This document shows positions 42,801 through 50,495 of a stretch of 64,000 bases of DNA, piece after piece. The stretch comes from Geoalkalibacter subterraneus (GTDB taxonomy: Bacteria; Desulfobacterota; Desulfuromonadia; Desulfuromonadales; Geoalkalibacteraceae). Location of the stretch: contig NZ_CP010311.1 in NCBI RefSeq assembly GCF_000827125.1, positions 744,001 to 808,000 of the forward strand, given 5' to 3'. Every line of letters begins with the position of its first letter. The stretch's first letter is position 1. A program made the translations under genes and the position numbers. Under the pieces are notes generated by a model. That model was not told where the DNA came from, searched no databases, and saw only the letters and a list, made by a program, of their open reading frames with translations.

Positions 42801-43149
42801 GGTCCGAGGTGTGATTAAGCACCAGCTCGGTGATGACACGCAGCCCCCGGGCGTGCGCCTGCTTGAGAAACTCCTTGAAATCCTTCAGGGTGTTGTAGTC
42901 GGGATTAACGCTCTTGTAATCGGCGATGTCATAGCCGTCATCGCGCAGCGGCGAAGGGTAGAATGGCAGCACCCAGATGGCGGTGACGCCGAGGCTCTGC
43001 AGGTAGTCGAGTTTGCCGATCAGGCCGCGAAAATCCCCGATGCCGTTGCCGTCCGAGTCGGCAAAGGCCTTGATATGCACCTGGTAGATGACGGCGTCCT
43101 GATACCAGAGGGGATTGTCATCAATCTGCGATTCTTTTTTACGCGCCAT
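39805..43149 (-). CDS. treS: Trehalose synthase-maltokinase fusion
   Basis: A 1114-residue bifunctional enzyme. The N-terminal GH13 domain (about 1-570) interconverts trehalose and maltose: WYQDAVIYQVHIKAFADSDG, nucleophile in GLRLDAVPYLYERDGT (about 208), LLAEANQWPED, LRNHDELTLEM. The C-terminal maltokinase domain (about 640-1110) phosphorylates maltose, with catalytic IHGDYHLGQVL near 960 and VIIDFEGEPARS. The product, maltose 1-phosphate, is the substrate of GlgE encoded directly upstream. The ATG has AAGGATA upstream. The stop codon is buried in a CCTCACG heptamer repeat. Confidence 0.95.
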   Translation of the reverse strand: MARKKESQIDDNPLWYQDAVIYQVHIKAFADSDGNGIGDFRGLIGKLDYLQSLGVTAIWVLPFYPSPLRDDGYDIADYKSVNPDYNTLKDFKEFLKQAHARGLRVITELVLNHTSDQHPWFQRARRAKPGSRYRDWYVWSDAPDKYLDARIIFQDFESSNWSWDPVAKAYYWHRFYSHQPDLNFENPQVRKEMFKVLDFWFGMGVDGLRLDAVPYLYERDGTNCENLPETHDYLKELRAHIDEKFDNRMLLAEANQWPEDAVAYFGEGNECHMAFHFPIMPRMYMALQMEDRFPLLDILDQTPSIPESCQWAIFLRNHDELTLEMVTDEERDYMYRTYATDPRARINLGIRRRLAPLLRNNRRKIEVMNFLLFSLPGTPIVYYGDEIGMGDNYYLGDRDGVRTPMQWSPDRNAGFSNANPQKLYLPVISDPEYHYEALNVENQERNPTSLLWWMRRVIAMRKHFKAFGRGSLEMLLPDNPKVLAFIRRYEDEIILVVVNLSRYCQAVELDLSEFSGMIPEEVFSHNNFPIIRETPYFLTLGIHDYYWFRLQPERHGRTPEEQSIRLKLSAGQAWHRILEGRSGNRFAENILPAYLDRARWFRSKARTVRGVSIRDSIAMSINREDVRILLFDVAYSEGASETYMLPVHAVNEKEADNLRQQYPQSLIADLQIGEENFFLYDAIYDAAFRQALFNMIRSRRRLKGQRGELAGIPGSRLRTLLGKGFDPTSSQVMKTEQSNSAMIYDDRLFLKLYRMLENGINPDQEITRLLTEKAKFEHTPSFGGALEYHGERGEPMAVGLLMGLVSNQGDAWSFSLNVLANYIDRLFSHRSELPPLPDRAAHLLDITWENIPTGLSEVFGTFYLDMVDRLGQRTAQLHLALASNVQDATWRPEEFSTLYQRSVYQSMRSLTRRTFMLLRQNMARVPEAERDQVEHLIEQERDVLIRLSRIMGPKITSMKIRIHGDYHLGQVLYTGKDFVIIDFEGEPARSLSERRLKRSPLRDVAGMIRSFHYAAMSALRRHTDDHPTDAEFLHPWLEAWSTHAGAIFLQGYLRTLGDSRLVPDNRAHLKTLLHCFLMEKAVYELGYELNNRPDWISLPMRGIEMILEEPLEKA

Positions 43150-43174
43150 GGTTATATCCTTAAGTGTTTCCGGT

Positions 43175-43222
43175 GTAGGGGCGACCCGTTGGGTCGCCCT
43201 GGGCGAGGCAGCGCCTCGCCCC
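43175..43222. repeat. GTAGGGGCG element with two hairpins
   Basis: GTAGGGGCG entry word, a first hairpin (GGGCGACCC/GGGTCGCCC, 43179-43199) and a second (GGGCGAGGC/GCCTCGCCC, 43201-43221), the outer ends GGGGCG and CGCCCC also being complementary. It fills the glgE-treS gap and may act on mRNA stability or termination between them. Confidence 0.7.
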
Positions 43223-43242
43223 TTGTATGCCCGGCGGTATCC

Positions 43243-45261
43243 TCACATAAAATAATCAAAATCCTGCTCGCGCCGCAGGCGCGGGTAGAGGCGGAATACG
43301 GCAGCCGGCAGCTGGTGAGGGTCGAGTTCGATCGGGTTCCACTCGCTGTGCCAGATGTTGCGCCCGTCGCCCAGCAGGTCATGGGCCAGAAACGGATGGC
43401 CAGGGGAGAGGCCGAGGCTTTCCATCGGCAGCCGGATATGGCCGGCCTGCTTGTGGAAGGGATCGAGGTTGACCGCGACCAGCAGGATATTATCGTGCTC
43501 TTCAGTGGTTTTGACGTAGCAGATCAGGTTGTCGTTGTCCGTTTTACAGAAATGGACGTTCCAGGTGGTCTGCAGCGCTGGGTTGTCACGCCGGATGCGG
43601 TTGACGCGGGCGATCAGCTCCCGCATGTGATCGGCGTTCTCCCAGTCCCAGTTCTTGATTTCATATTTCTCCGAATCGAGGTATTCCTCGCTTCCCGGCA
43701 GGGCGGTGTTGACGAACAGCTCGAACGGCGGGCCGTAGATGCCGTAGCTGGCTGAGAGGGTCGCTGCCAGGATAAAACGGATCATGAACGCCGGACGGCC
43801 GCCGTACTGCAGGATTTCCGGCAGAATGTCGGGGGTATTGGGCCAGAAGTTGGGGCGGAAGAAGTCGCGCACCGGCGGCGTGCTCAGCTCTTGCATGTAT
43901 TGCTCCAGTTCCCACTTGGTGTTGCGCCAGGTGAAGTAGGTGTAGGACTGGGTGAAGCCAACCTTGGCCAACCGGTACATCACCTTGGGGCGGGTGAAGG
44001 CTTCAGAGAGGAAGATCGTTTCCGGATGCTCTTTCTTGATCTCCCCGATGACGTACTGCCAGAAACCGAAAGCCTTGGTGTGAGGGTTGTCGACACGGAA
44101 GATGGTTACACCCTGCTCGATCCAGTACTCAAAAATACTTCTGAGTTCTTCCCAGAGGTTTCGCCAGTCGTCGCATTCAAAGTCGAAGGGGATGATGTCC
44201 TGGTACTTTTTGGGCGGATTTTCCGCATACTGCACCGTGCCGTCGGGGCGCTGTCGGAACCACTGCTTGCGCCGATGGACATAGGGGTGGTCCGGGGAAC
44301 ACTGAAAGGCGATATCCAGGGCGACTTCGAGACCATGTTCCGCCGCTTTGGCAATAAAGCCGCGAAAATCCTCCAATGTGCCAAGATCCGGATGAACCGC
44401 CTTGTGTCCGCCCTTAGCCCCGCCAATGGCCCATGGAGAACCGGGATCATCGCCTTCGGCCACCACCTGGTTGTTGCGCCCTTTGCGGTTGGTGAGGCCA
44501 ATGGGGTGGATCGGCGGGAAATAGAGGACGTCGAAGCCCATGCGGGCGATTTCCGGCAGCAGTTTTTCGCAATCGCGGAAAGTGCCGTGCTGTGACGGAT
44601 CGCCGGAGGTCGAGCGGGGGAAGAGTTCATACCAGCTTGAGAAAAGGGCTCGTTGGCGTTCGGCGAGCACTTGGAAAGTGCGATCGGCCAGCGTTGCCAG
44701 ATGAGGGTCGTAGTGACGCTCCATCAGGGCCGTAAGCTCGGGGTCTTGCGCCAGACGCAGGGCGGAAGCGTCATCCGGCGCCTGGCGCAGGCGCGAAGCC
44801 CACTGTCTGAGCCTCTGGGCATCGCTGCTTCCGGCGCGCAGAGCAAATGATTCGACCAGGCGCGCGCCGATCTCCCGGTCGACGGCCAGATCCTGTCCGG
44901 CTGAAAAGCGTTTGGCCAGATCTTTCTGCCAGGTGACGAAATGATCGACCCGCGCTTCGACGGTGTAGTAATAGACGCCGAGTTCGCTGATTTGGAAGGC
45001 GGCTTCCCAGGCATCGTTGACGAGAAAGCGCATGGGAACCTTGTGCCATTGCTCCTCCGATTCGTGACGATAAAGAAGCAGCGCCGCCGGTTCGTCGTGC
45101 CCGTCGCAGAAGACATCGGCGCGCACGACGACTTTCTCGCCGATCACGCGTTTAATGGCAAAGCGCCCGTCATCGACCTGTGGAGTGATATTCTCGATCA
45201 CCGCCCGGCGGCGTCCATCTTCGGGGAATTCGTTGGAAGTCTGCGGCCTGTGCTGCGACAT
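43243..45261 (-). CDS. glgE: Alpha-1,4-glucan:maltose-1-phosphate maltosyltransferase
   Basis: Extends alpha-1,4-glucan using maltose 1-phosphate. It has 672 residues. The N-terminal helical and beta domains (about 1-190) contain DVFCDGHDEPAALLLYRH. The GH13_3 catalytic barrel has LYFPPIHPIGLTNRKGRNN, the nucleophile in IFRVDNPHTKAFGFW (about 389) and the acid/base in TIFLSEAFTRPKVMY. The C-terminal beta domain ends near FDYFM. It is first of the minus-strand locus; treS-mak follows after 93 bases. The ATG has AAGGAGG upstream. No branching enzyme glgB is present in the window. Confidence 0.95.
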   Translation of the reverse strand: MSQHRPQTSNEFPEDGRRRAVIENITPQVDDGRFAIKRVIGEKVVVRADVFCDGHDEPAALLLYRHESEEQWHKVPMRFLVNDAWEAAFQISELGVYYYTVEARVDHFVTWQKDLAKRFSAGQDLAVDREIGARLVESFALRAGSSDAQRLRQWASRLRQAPDDASALRLAQDPELTALMERHYDPHLATLADRTFQVLAERQRALFSSWYELFPRSTSGDPSQHGTFRDCEKLLPEIARMGFDVLYFPPIHPIGLTNRKGRNNQVVAEGDDPGSPWAIGGAKGGHKAVHPDLGTLEDFRGFIAKAAEHGLEVALDIAFQCSPDHPYVHRRKQWFRQRPDGTVQYAENPPKKYQDIIPFDFECDDWRNLWEELRSIFEYWIEQGVTIFRVDNPHTKAFGFWQYVIGEIKKEHPETIFLSEAFTRPKVMYRLAKVGFTQSYTYFTWRNTKWELEQYMQELSTPPVRDFFRPNFWPNTPDILPEILQYGGRPAFMIRFILAATLSASYGIYGPPFELFVNTALPGSEEYLDSEKYEIKNWDWENADHMRELIARVNRIRRDNPALQTTWNVHFCKTDNDNLICYVKTTEEHDNILLVAVNLDPFHKQAGHIRLPMESLGLSPGHPFLAHDLLGDGRNIWHSEWNPIELDPHQLPAAVFRLYPRLRREQDFDYFM

Positions 45262-45289
45262 GTTTCCTCCTTGCCGTTATCCAATGGCC

Positions 45290-45326
45290 ATTCCCCGCAT
45301 TTTAAACCTGCGGGGAGCCGGGGAAT
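45290..45326 (-). promoter_or_regulatory. Leader hairpin upstream of glgE with alternative pairings
   Basis: ATTCCCCG (45290-45297) can pair with CGGGGAAT (45319-45326), or CCCCGC (45293-45298) with GCGGGG (45310-45315); the two foldings exclude each other. It lies about 30 bases upstream of the glgE ATG. It may be a leader structure or part of an upstream terminator; no T-run is seen. Confidence 0.3.
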
Positions 45327-45491
45327 CAACTCTTGATCAGCTAAGACTTTAACAAGAATTGAGTTTTGAGCAAGTGGACGGAGCTTTTGCGCCGGACGAA
45401 TTTTATGGTTTTCAGTGCGGAAAAATTTTACTTTTGTGTAAAAATTTTTTATTGTGAAAGGCTGATTTGAACTTTTGCGAGAGAAGATTTC

Positions 45492-45845
45492 GTGCGCAAC
45501 GACCTTGATCTGGAATATTTCAAAGGAAAACTTGAGAAGAGACTGGATGTCCTGCAGTCAGGGCGCCAGGGGCAGCAGCGAGACGGGGCGCCGGTGGAGC
45601 TCGACCAGACGCGGGTCGGCCGCCTGTCGCGCATGGATGCCATGCAGCAGCAGGCCATGGCACAGGCCACCGCGCGTCGTGCGGAAGCGGAACTGCAGCG
45701 CATTCATGTCGCCCTGGGACGTTTGCGTACCGGAGATTACGGGTACTGCATCAAGTGCGAGGAGGAGATCGCCGAAGGACGTCTGCAGGTTGATCCCTCA
45801 ACCCTGATCTGTATCGACTGTGCCCGTGCGGCTGAAAATGGTTAG
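45492..45845 (+). CDS. TraR/DksA family zinc-finger protein
   Basis: A 117-residue RNA-polymerase-secondary-channel-type protein. The N-terminal coiled coil is LEYFKGKLEKRLDVL and QQAMAQATARRAEAELQRIHVALGRL. The C-terminal four-cysteine zinc finger is GYCIKCEEEIAEGRLQV plus CIDCARA. It lacks an obvious DksA coiled-coil-tip DxxDxA motif; the tip region reads GAPVELDQTRVGR. It is therefore a DksA-like paralogue rather than certain DksA. The start is GTG at 45492 with AGAAG upstream. An AT-rich imperfect inverted repeat (about 45419-45450) lies in its upstream region. Confidence 0.8.
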   Translation: MRNDLDLEYFKGKLEKRLDVLQSGRQGQQRDGAPVELDQTRVGRLSRMDAMQQQAMAQATARRAEAELQRIHVALGRLRTGDYGYCIKCEEEIAEGRLQVDPSTLICIDCARAAENG

Positions 45846-45953
45846 ACCTGCTGAATGCGCCGGACTTCCCTTTCAATAGACCCGGAGTAAACTTACTCTG
45901 GCGAACCGGGAATTTATCCTCCTCGGACTCGCCGATCTGGATGGGTGCTTTTT

Positions 45954-47270
45954 ATGAGTGAAATCATCATTTCGCCGCGCAGGTCGCGCCAGCGCAAGCC
46001 GAAGCGTGCCCGTCGATTTGTGCTTGTTGTTTTGCTGCTGCTGCTGGTCGCAGGCTGGTTTATCTGGCCGGAGAATTCTTCGGAGAGCCTGGTTCGAGAC
46101 GAATTAGCGGAAATCGAACGGGACGCCGAGAACTTCTACCCGGATGTGCCGCCTGAACCTCCCGTGGTTCAAGAGACACTGCCTCCCTCCACAATTGTCC
46201 ATGATATTGAGCCGGGCGACAGTCTGATCGGGATCTTTACCCGTTTCGACCTCGACTGCGGGGCACTGAATCTCATTCTGGAAGCGGACGAACCGCTGTT
46301 GGCCCTCGATATCCTGCGCCCGGGGAACACTCTGACGTTTCATCTTGATGAAGAGAGCCGCTGCCTGGAAGAAATGGAGTTGTTCATCCATCCGGGCAAT
46401 CGGGTTGTTTATCGTCGCGCGGATGACGGCTCCTTCACCTACGAAGAGATCATCCTGCCGGGCGACTGGCAGATTGACCTTGTCGAAGGCGAGATCAACG
46501 GCAGTTTCTACCTTTCTGCAATCAATGCCGGCCTGTCGCAAAAAGAGGCCGCCCAGATAACCCGGTTGTTCAAGGAGCAGATTACCTTCTCCCGCGACAT
46601 CAGGGCCGGGGATCGTTTTCAGGTGGTGCGCACTCTGCAGTTCGTCGATGAAACCTTCACCGGGCAATCACGCATCGAAGGGGTGCGCATTCTGCGGCGC
46701 AATCGCGTCCACAGCGCCTTTCTTTGTGAAGACGGCAATTATTACGACCAGAACGGCGAAAGCCTCATGCGCGCTTTTCTGCGCTACCCCACCGCCCAGC
46801 GCTACCGCATCAGTTCTTCCTTCAACCCCGCCCGGCGGCACCCGGTCACCGGGCGCGTCGCCCCGCACAACGGGACTGATTTCGCCATGCCGACCGGCAC
46901 ACCGGTCCTGTCCACCGGCGACGGGGTGGTGACGCGGGTCAGCAATCATCCCTATGCCGGTAAATATATCGAAATCCGCCACGGCGGTGATTATGTCACC
47001 CGCTACCTGCACCTGCACCGAATCCTGGTCAATAAAGGGCAGAGCGTCAAGCGGGGCGAGCGCATTGCCCTGTCCGGCAATACGGGGCGCTCCACCGGGC
47101 CCCATCTGCACTTTGAACTGCATGTGCGCGGCCGCCCGGTCAACCCCATGAAGGCCGACATCCCCATGACGGCATCAGTGCCCCGGGAAAGGCGCGCCCA
47201 GTTCGATCAGCGGGTCACGGAACTGCTGAGTCTGATGGACGGAACACGCGAGCAGATTGCGCTGCGTTGA
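45954..47270 (+). CDS. Membrane-anchored M23 family peptidoglycan endopeptidase (MepM-like)
   Basis: A 438-residue protein with a basic N-terminus and one membrane helix at about 22-38 (FVLVVLLLLLVAGWFIW). A LysM/OapA-like domain (IEPGDSLIGIFTRF), a beta-rich middle and a C-terminal LytM zinc domain follow. The metal and catalytic motifs are intact: HNGTDFAMP, RYLHLHRI and GPHLHFELH. This order is that of MepM/YebA, which cleaves peptide cross-links during wall growth. ATG 45954 is chosen over GTG 45945 because of the spacing of GGATGGG. Confidence 0.9.
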   Translation: MSEIIISPRRSRQRKPKRARRFVLVVLLLLLVAGWFIWPENSSESLVRDELAEIERDAENFYPDVPPEPPVVQETLPPSTIVHDIEPGDSLIGIFTRFDLDCGALNLILEADEPLLALDILRPGNTLTFHLDEESRCLEEMELFIHPGNRVVYRRADDGSFTYEEIILPGDWQIDLVEGEINGSFYLSAINAGLSQKEAAQITRLFKEQITFSRDIRAGDRFQVVRTLQFVDETFTGQSRIEGVRILRRNRVHSAFLCEDGNYYDQNGESLMRAFLRYPTAQRYRISSSFNPARRHPVTGRVAPHNGTDFAMPTGTPVLSTGDGVVTRVSNHPYAGKYIEIRHGGDYVTRYLHLHRILVNKGQSVKRGERIALSGNTGRSTGPHLHFELHVRGRPVNPMKADIPMTASVPRERRAQFDQRVTELLSLMDGTREQIALR

Positions 47271-47363
47271 CCACCTGCCCGGTCTTTTCCTCGCAAAGAA
47301 GTGAACTGTTCAGGATGAGAGTGACGACCCCGCGAGGTGAATAGATACAGAAAGATTTGATTT

Positions 47364-48602
47364 ATGCCGTGGATCCTGTTGAGTGCCTATCTTGTCGTCG
47401 TCTGCATCGAGTTTGTCCTGGACGGACTCAATATGCGGCATCTGCGGCGTTACGGACATGAGGTCCCGGTCGGTTTCGAAGGTGAGATTGACGGGGAGCG
47501 GCTGGCGCGCATATCCGACTACACCCTGTGCCGCAACCGGGTCGGGCGCATCGAGTCCCTGTTGAGCCACCTGCTGCTGATCGTCTTTCTTTTTGGCGGT
47601 CTGCTCGGGCTCTATGATCGCTGGATCGCAGGCATGCAGCTGCCCTTTATCCTCTCCGGGCTACTGTTCTTCGCCTGTCTGTCGGTTGCTAAATACCTCA
47701 TCGATCTGCCTTTCAACCTCTATCACCAGTTTGTCATCGAAGAACGCTTCGGCTTCAACACCATGACCTGGCGCCTGTGGTTGTCCGATCAGATCAAGGG
47801 GCTGCTCGTGTCCGCGGTGCTGTTCGGCCTGCTGTTGAGCGGCGCTCTGTGGCTGGTGCAGGCCGCGCCGCACAGCTGGTGGTTATGGGTGTGGGGCTTT
47901 TTCGCCCTGTTCAGCCTCTTTCTGATGTACGTCTCGCCTTATGTGATCGAGCCTCTGTTTTTCAAATTTGAGCCCCTTGGACAGCCTGAGCTGGAAGAGC
48001 GCATCACCAGGGTCATGGAGAAGGCGGGGCTGAAGATCAGCCGCGTCTTTCAGGTGGATGCGTCCCGTCGCAGCCGCCATTCCAACGCCTATTTTACCGG
48101 CATCGGCCGGGTCAAACGCATCGTGCTGTTCGATACACTGCTCGAGCAGTTGACTGCCGATGAGATCGTTGCCGTTCTGGCTCATGAAGTCGGGCACTGG
48201 AAGAAGCGTCACGTTTTCAAGAGGTTGGTGACGGTGCAGCTGCTCTCTCTCGCCTTTCTGGCCGCTTCGTGGTGGCTGGTCAATGCCGGGGTGCTCCCCG
48301 GGCTGATCGGGCTGGAGGACGGTTCGTTTTTTGCCCAGGTCATGATTCTGTCTCTGCTGGCTTCCCTGGCGGGGTTTGTTGTCTCTCCCCTCTGGAGTGC
48401 CTTGTCGCGGCGGGATGAATACCAGGCTGATCATTTTGCCTGCCATCTGACGGGGGATGCGGATGCACTCGCCTCGGCGCTGGTCAAGCTGTCGCGGGAC
48501 AACCTTGCCAACCTGCGCCCCCACCCGGTGTATGCCGCGTTTCACTATTCTCACCCTCCTGTTGTTGAGCGGGTGCGCCGTTTGCGCGACCGTTCATCCT
48601 GA
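47364..48602 (+). CDS. M48 family Ste24-type membrane metalloprotease
   Basis: A 412-residue integral membrane protease like CAAX prenyl protease 1. It has several transmembrane helices, the zinc motif HEVGHWKKRH at about 274-283, and the third ligand in the downstream DEYQADHFACHL. The N-terminal CAAX-protease region contains NLYHQFVIEERFGFNTMTW. In bacteria without farnesylation the substrates are probably membrane or lipoprotein fragments. The MFS gene follows after 15 bases, suggesting co-transcription. Confidence 0.9.
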   Translation: MPWILLSAYLVVVCIEFVLDGLNMRHLRRYGHEVPVGFEGEIDGERLARISDYTLCRNRVGRIESLLSHLLLIVFLFGGLLGLYDRWIAGMQLPFILSGLLFFACLSVAKYLIDLPFNLYHQFVIEERFGFNTMTWRLWLSDQIKGLLVSAVLFGLLLSGALWLVQAAPHSWWLWVWGFFALFSLFLMYVSPYVIEPLFFKFEPLGQPELEERITRVMEKAGLKISRVFQVDASRRSRHSNAYFTGIGRVKRIVLFDTLLEQLTADEIVAVLAHEVGHWKKRHVFKRLVTVQLLSLAFLAASWWLVNAGVLPGLIGLEDGSFFAQVMILSLLASLAGFVVSPLWSALSRRDEYQADHFACHLTGDADALASALVKLSRDNLANLRPHPVYAAFHYSHPPVVERVRRLRDRSS

Positions 48603-48617
48603 ACAGAGAGCCGACTC

Positions 48618-49796
48618 ATGCCCATCATTTTTTTTACCACCGTCCTGACGCTGTCGGCCCTCTATGCTCCGCAGCCGCTGCTCCCCGTAATCATGCAGGA
48701 GTTCGGCGTGTCACGTTCCGCGGCGGCGTTTCTGACCACGGTTTCCTTTCTCCCCTTAAGCATTGCGCCATTGTTTTACGGTTATGTTCTCGAGTCGGTC
48801 AGCCCGCGCCGCATGCTGCGCTGGACGGTCCTGCTGCTCGCTGTCTCGGAGGTGTTTTTCTTCCTCGCGCCCAATTTCGCCAGCCTGGTGGTGGTACGCC
48901 TGTTTCAGGGGCTGCTTGTGCCAGCCATCCTGACGGCGCTGATGACCTACGTGTCCCTGGCCAGTGCCAAAATGCACGTGCAGCGGGCCATGGCAACTTA
49001 TATTGCGGCAACGATTCTGGGTGGATTTCTGGGGCGGGCTTTTTCCGGCTGGGTGGCGGGTGTCTTCGGATGGCGCTACAGCTTCCTGGTGCTTGCCGCA
49101 AGCCTGCTGCTGGCTTATTTTCTATTGTCCCGGCTGAAGGGGGAGACGCGTCTCAATCTGACCCGCCCCCATCCGCGTATGATTTTGAGTGTCCTGCGTC
49201 AGCGTGGATTTCTGCCTCTCTATCTGGCGGTGTTCGGATTTTTCCTGGTTTTCGCCGCGATCATGAATTTTATCCCCTTCCGCCTGACTGAAATCAGTGA
49301 GCAGGCGACGGAGTTCCGTATCGGCATGATGTATAGCGGATACCTCATGGGGATCGTCGCATCCCTTGGGGCGGCCTGGGTTGCACGCAAGGTGGGGAGT
49401 GAGATGCGGGCGTTGCGCCTCGGGATGGCCGTCTTCACCGGGGCACTGGCGATGATGCTGATCCCTTCGGTGTCGGTGCTGTTTGTGGTGATGTTCGTGT
49501 TCTGCGGCGGGATGTTCCTGGTGCATTCGACGGCGTCCGGCCTGTTCAATCGCTGTGCGCGCGAAGGGCAGGGGCTGGTCAACGGGCTTTATGTTTCCTT
49601 TTATTATGCGGGGGGAGCCATCGGCTCTTACGGTCCGGGGCCGATTTATCGTGATTGGGGGTGGAACGGGGTGATTTTTGCGTTGGTTGCAGTTTCACTG
49701 ATGGTGCTGGTTGCCCTGATGGGGCGCGGCCCTCTGGCGGCAGCTATGGATTCGGGGGAACCCAGATCAGGCCATGACGCTCAGGCGCGTTCCTGA
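48618..49796 (+). CDS. Major facilitator superfamily transporter
   Basis: A 392-residue MFS permease with about 12 helices, resembling the YnfM/arabinose-efflux-like group. It opens with FFTTVLTLSALYAPQPLLPVIMQEFGVS and the loop-2/3 sequence PLFYGYVLESVSPRRMLRW corresponds to the conserved MFS G-x-x-x-D-R-x-G-R-R position. The substrate is unknown. Its last 30 bases overlap the 3' end of the convergent SprA-related gene. Confidence 0.85.
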   Translation: MPIIFFTTVLTLSALYAPQPLLPVIMQEFGVSRSAAAFLTTVSFLPLSIAPLFYGYVLESVSPRRMLRWTVLLLAVSEVFFFLAPNFASLVVVRLFQGLLVPAILTALMTYVSLASAKMHVQRAMATYIAATILGGFLGRAFSGWVAGVFGWRYSFLVLAASLLLAYFLLSRLKGETRLNLTRPHPRMILSVLRQRGFLPLYLAVFGFFLVFAAIMNFIPFRLTEISEQATEFRIGMMYSGYLMGIVASLGAAWVARKVGSEMRALRLGMAVFTGALAMMLIPSVSVLFVVMFVFCGGMFLVHSTASGLFNRCAREGQGLVNGLYVSFYYAGGAIGSYGPGPIYRDWGWNGVIFALVAVSLMVLVALMGRGPLAAAMDSGEPRSGHDAQARS

Positions 49797-50345
49797 GACG
49801 GGTGTGTCTGTTACCTGTTCAACGCTTCCCTCTGAGAGTTCACGACGGGCCTTGGTCGCCATTTTGCCGGCTTTGGCGGCGATGGCGCGATCAGCGGAAG
49901 ACGGCTCCGTAGGTGCCATGGCGGCACGGTAGATGGTTTCGGCTTTCTGCAGTGTCGCTTCCGGGTCGTTGGCGACGGGAGTGGTGTCGATGGAGACCTC
50001 GCCGGAAACGGCGTAGGAACGGCCATCCGGCCCGCGCTCCAGGGTGAATGTGGGCTGGTCGGAATAAGCACCGCCGACGGCGGCATGAGCCTGTTCGTGA
50101 ACTCGCACCTCGCGGTCGCGCTGCTGCAGTTCGCGGATTCTTTCCGCTTCCGGGCTGAAACTGACCCGGTCTTCTTTTGTGTTGCCTGCACTACCGCTCT
50201 GCGGTGCTTTACGCTCCCGGGAAGACGAATCCCTCTCGGGTCCCAATGGCTGGACCCCGACGGTTTTGTCGGTGCTTTTGAGCGAGTGGACGGCCATGCC
50301 GGCATAGCGCGCGACAAGAGCCGCCGGTGCGGCAGCGATTGCCAT
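49767..50345 (-). CDS. SprA-related putative metalloprotease domain protein
   Basis: A 192-residue protein with a disordered Ser/Arg-rich N-terminal third and then the SprA-related core, which carries HEQAH at 83-87 (VRVHEQAHAAVGGAYSD) and SGEVSIDTTPVANDPEATLQKAETIYRAAMAP. Family members are annotated as putative metalloprotease catalytic domains; the role is unproved. The ATG at 50345 has GGAGGG upstream. It is convergent with and overlaps the MFS gene by 30 bases. Confidence 0.75.
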   Translation of the reverse strand: MAIAAAPAALVARYAGMAVHSLKSTDKTVGVQPLGPERDSSSRERKAPQSGSAGNTKEDRVSFSPEAERIRELQQRDREVRVHEQAHAAVGGAYSDQPTFTLERGPDGRSYAVSGEVSIDTTPVANDPEATLQKAETIYRAAMAPTEPSSADRAIAAKAGKMATKARRELSEGSVEQVTDTPVSGTRLSVMA

Positions 50346-50460
50346 ATACCTTCCCTCCATCCAGGGAAAGTCCTGCAGGGCGGCGAGTGCTCACCCTGGA
50401 AGATCCCGATGGTTTCTTTTTATTCTTAAAAATATATAACGACTTGTGTTTGATCGCAAG

Positions 50461-50486
50461 AAAAAAGCCCCGTGAAGCCGGGGCTT
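50461..50486 (-). terminator. Intrinsic terminator after the polyferredoxin gene
   Basis: AAGCCCC/GGGGCTT stem with an eight-base loop, followed on the minus strand by six T. Confidence 0.75.
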
Positions 50487-50495
50487 GTGTCACCG

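Noticed and set aside
42322-43755. 477-codon plus-strand frame
   Set aside because: It is antisense to treS and glgE, both of which have full catalytic motifs.
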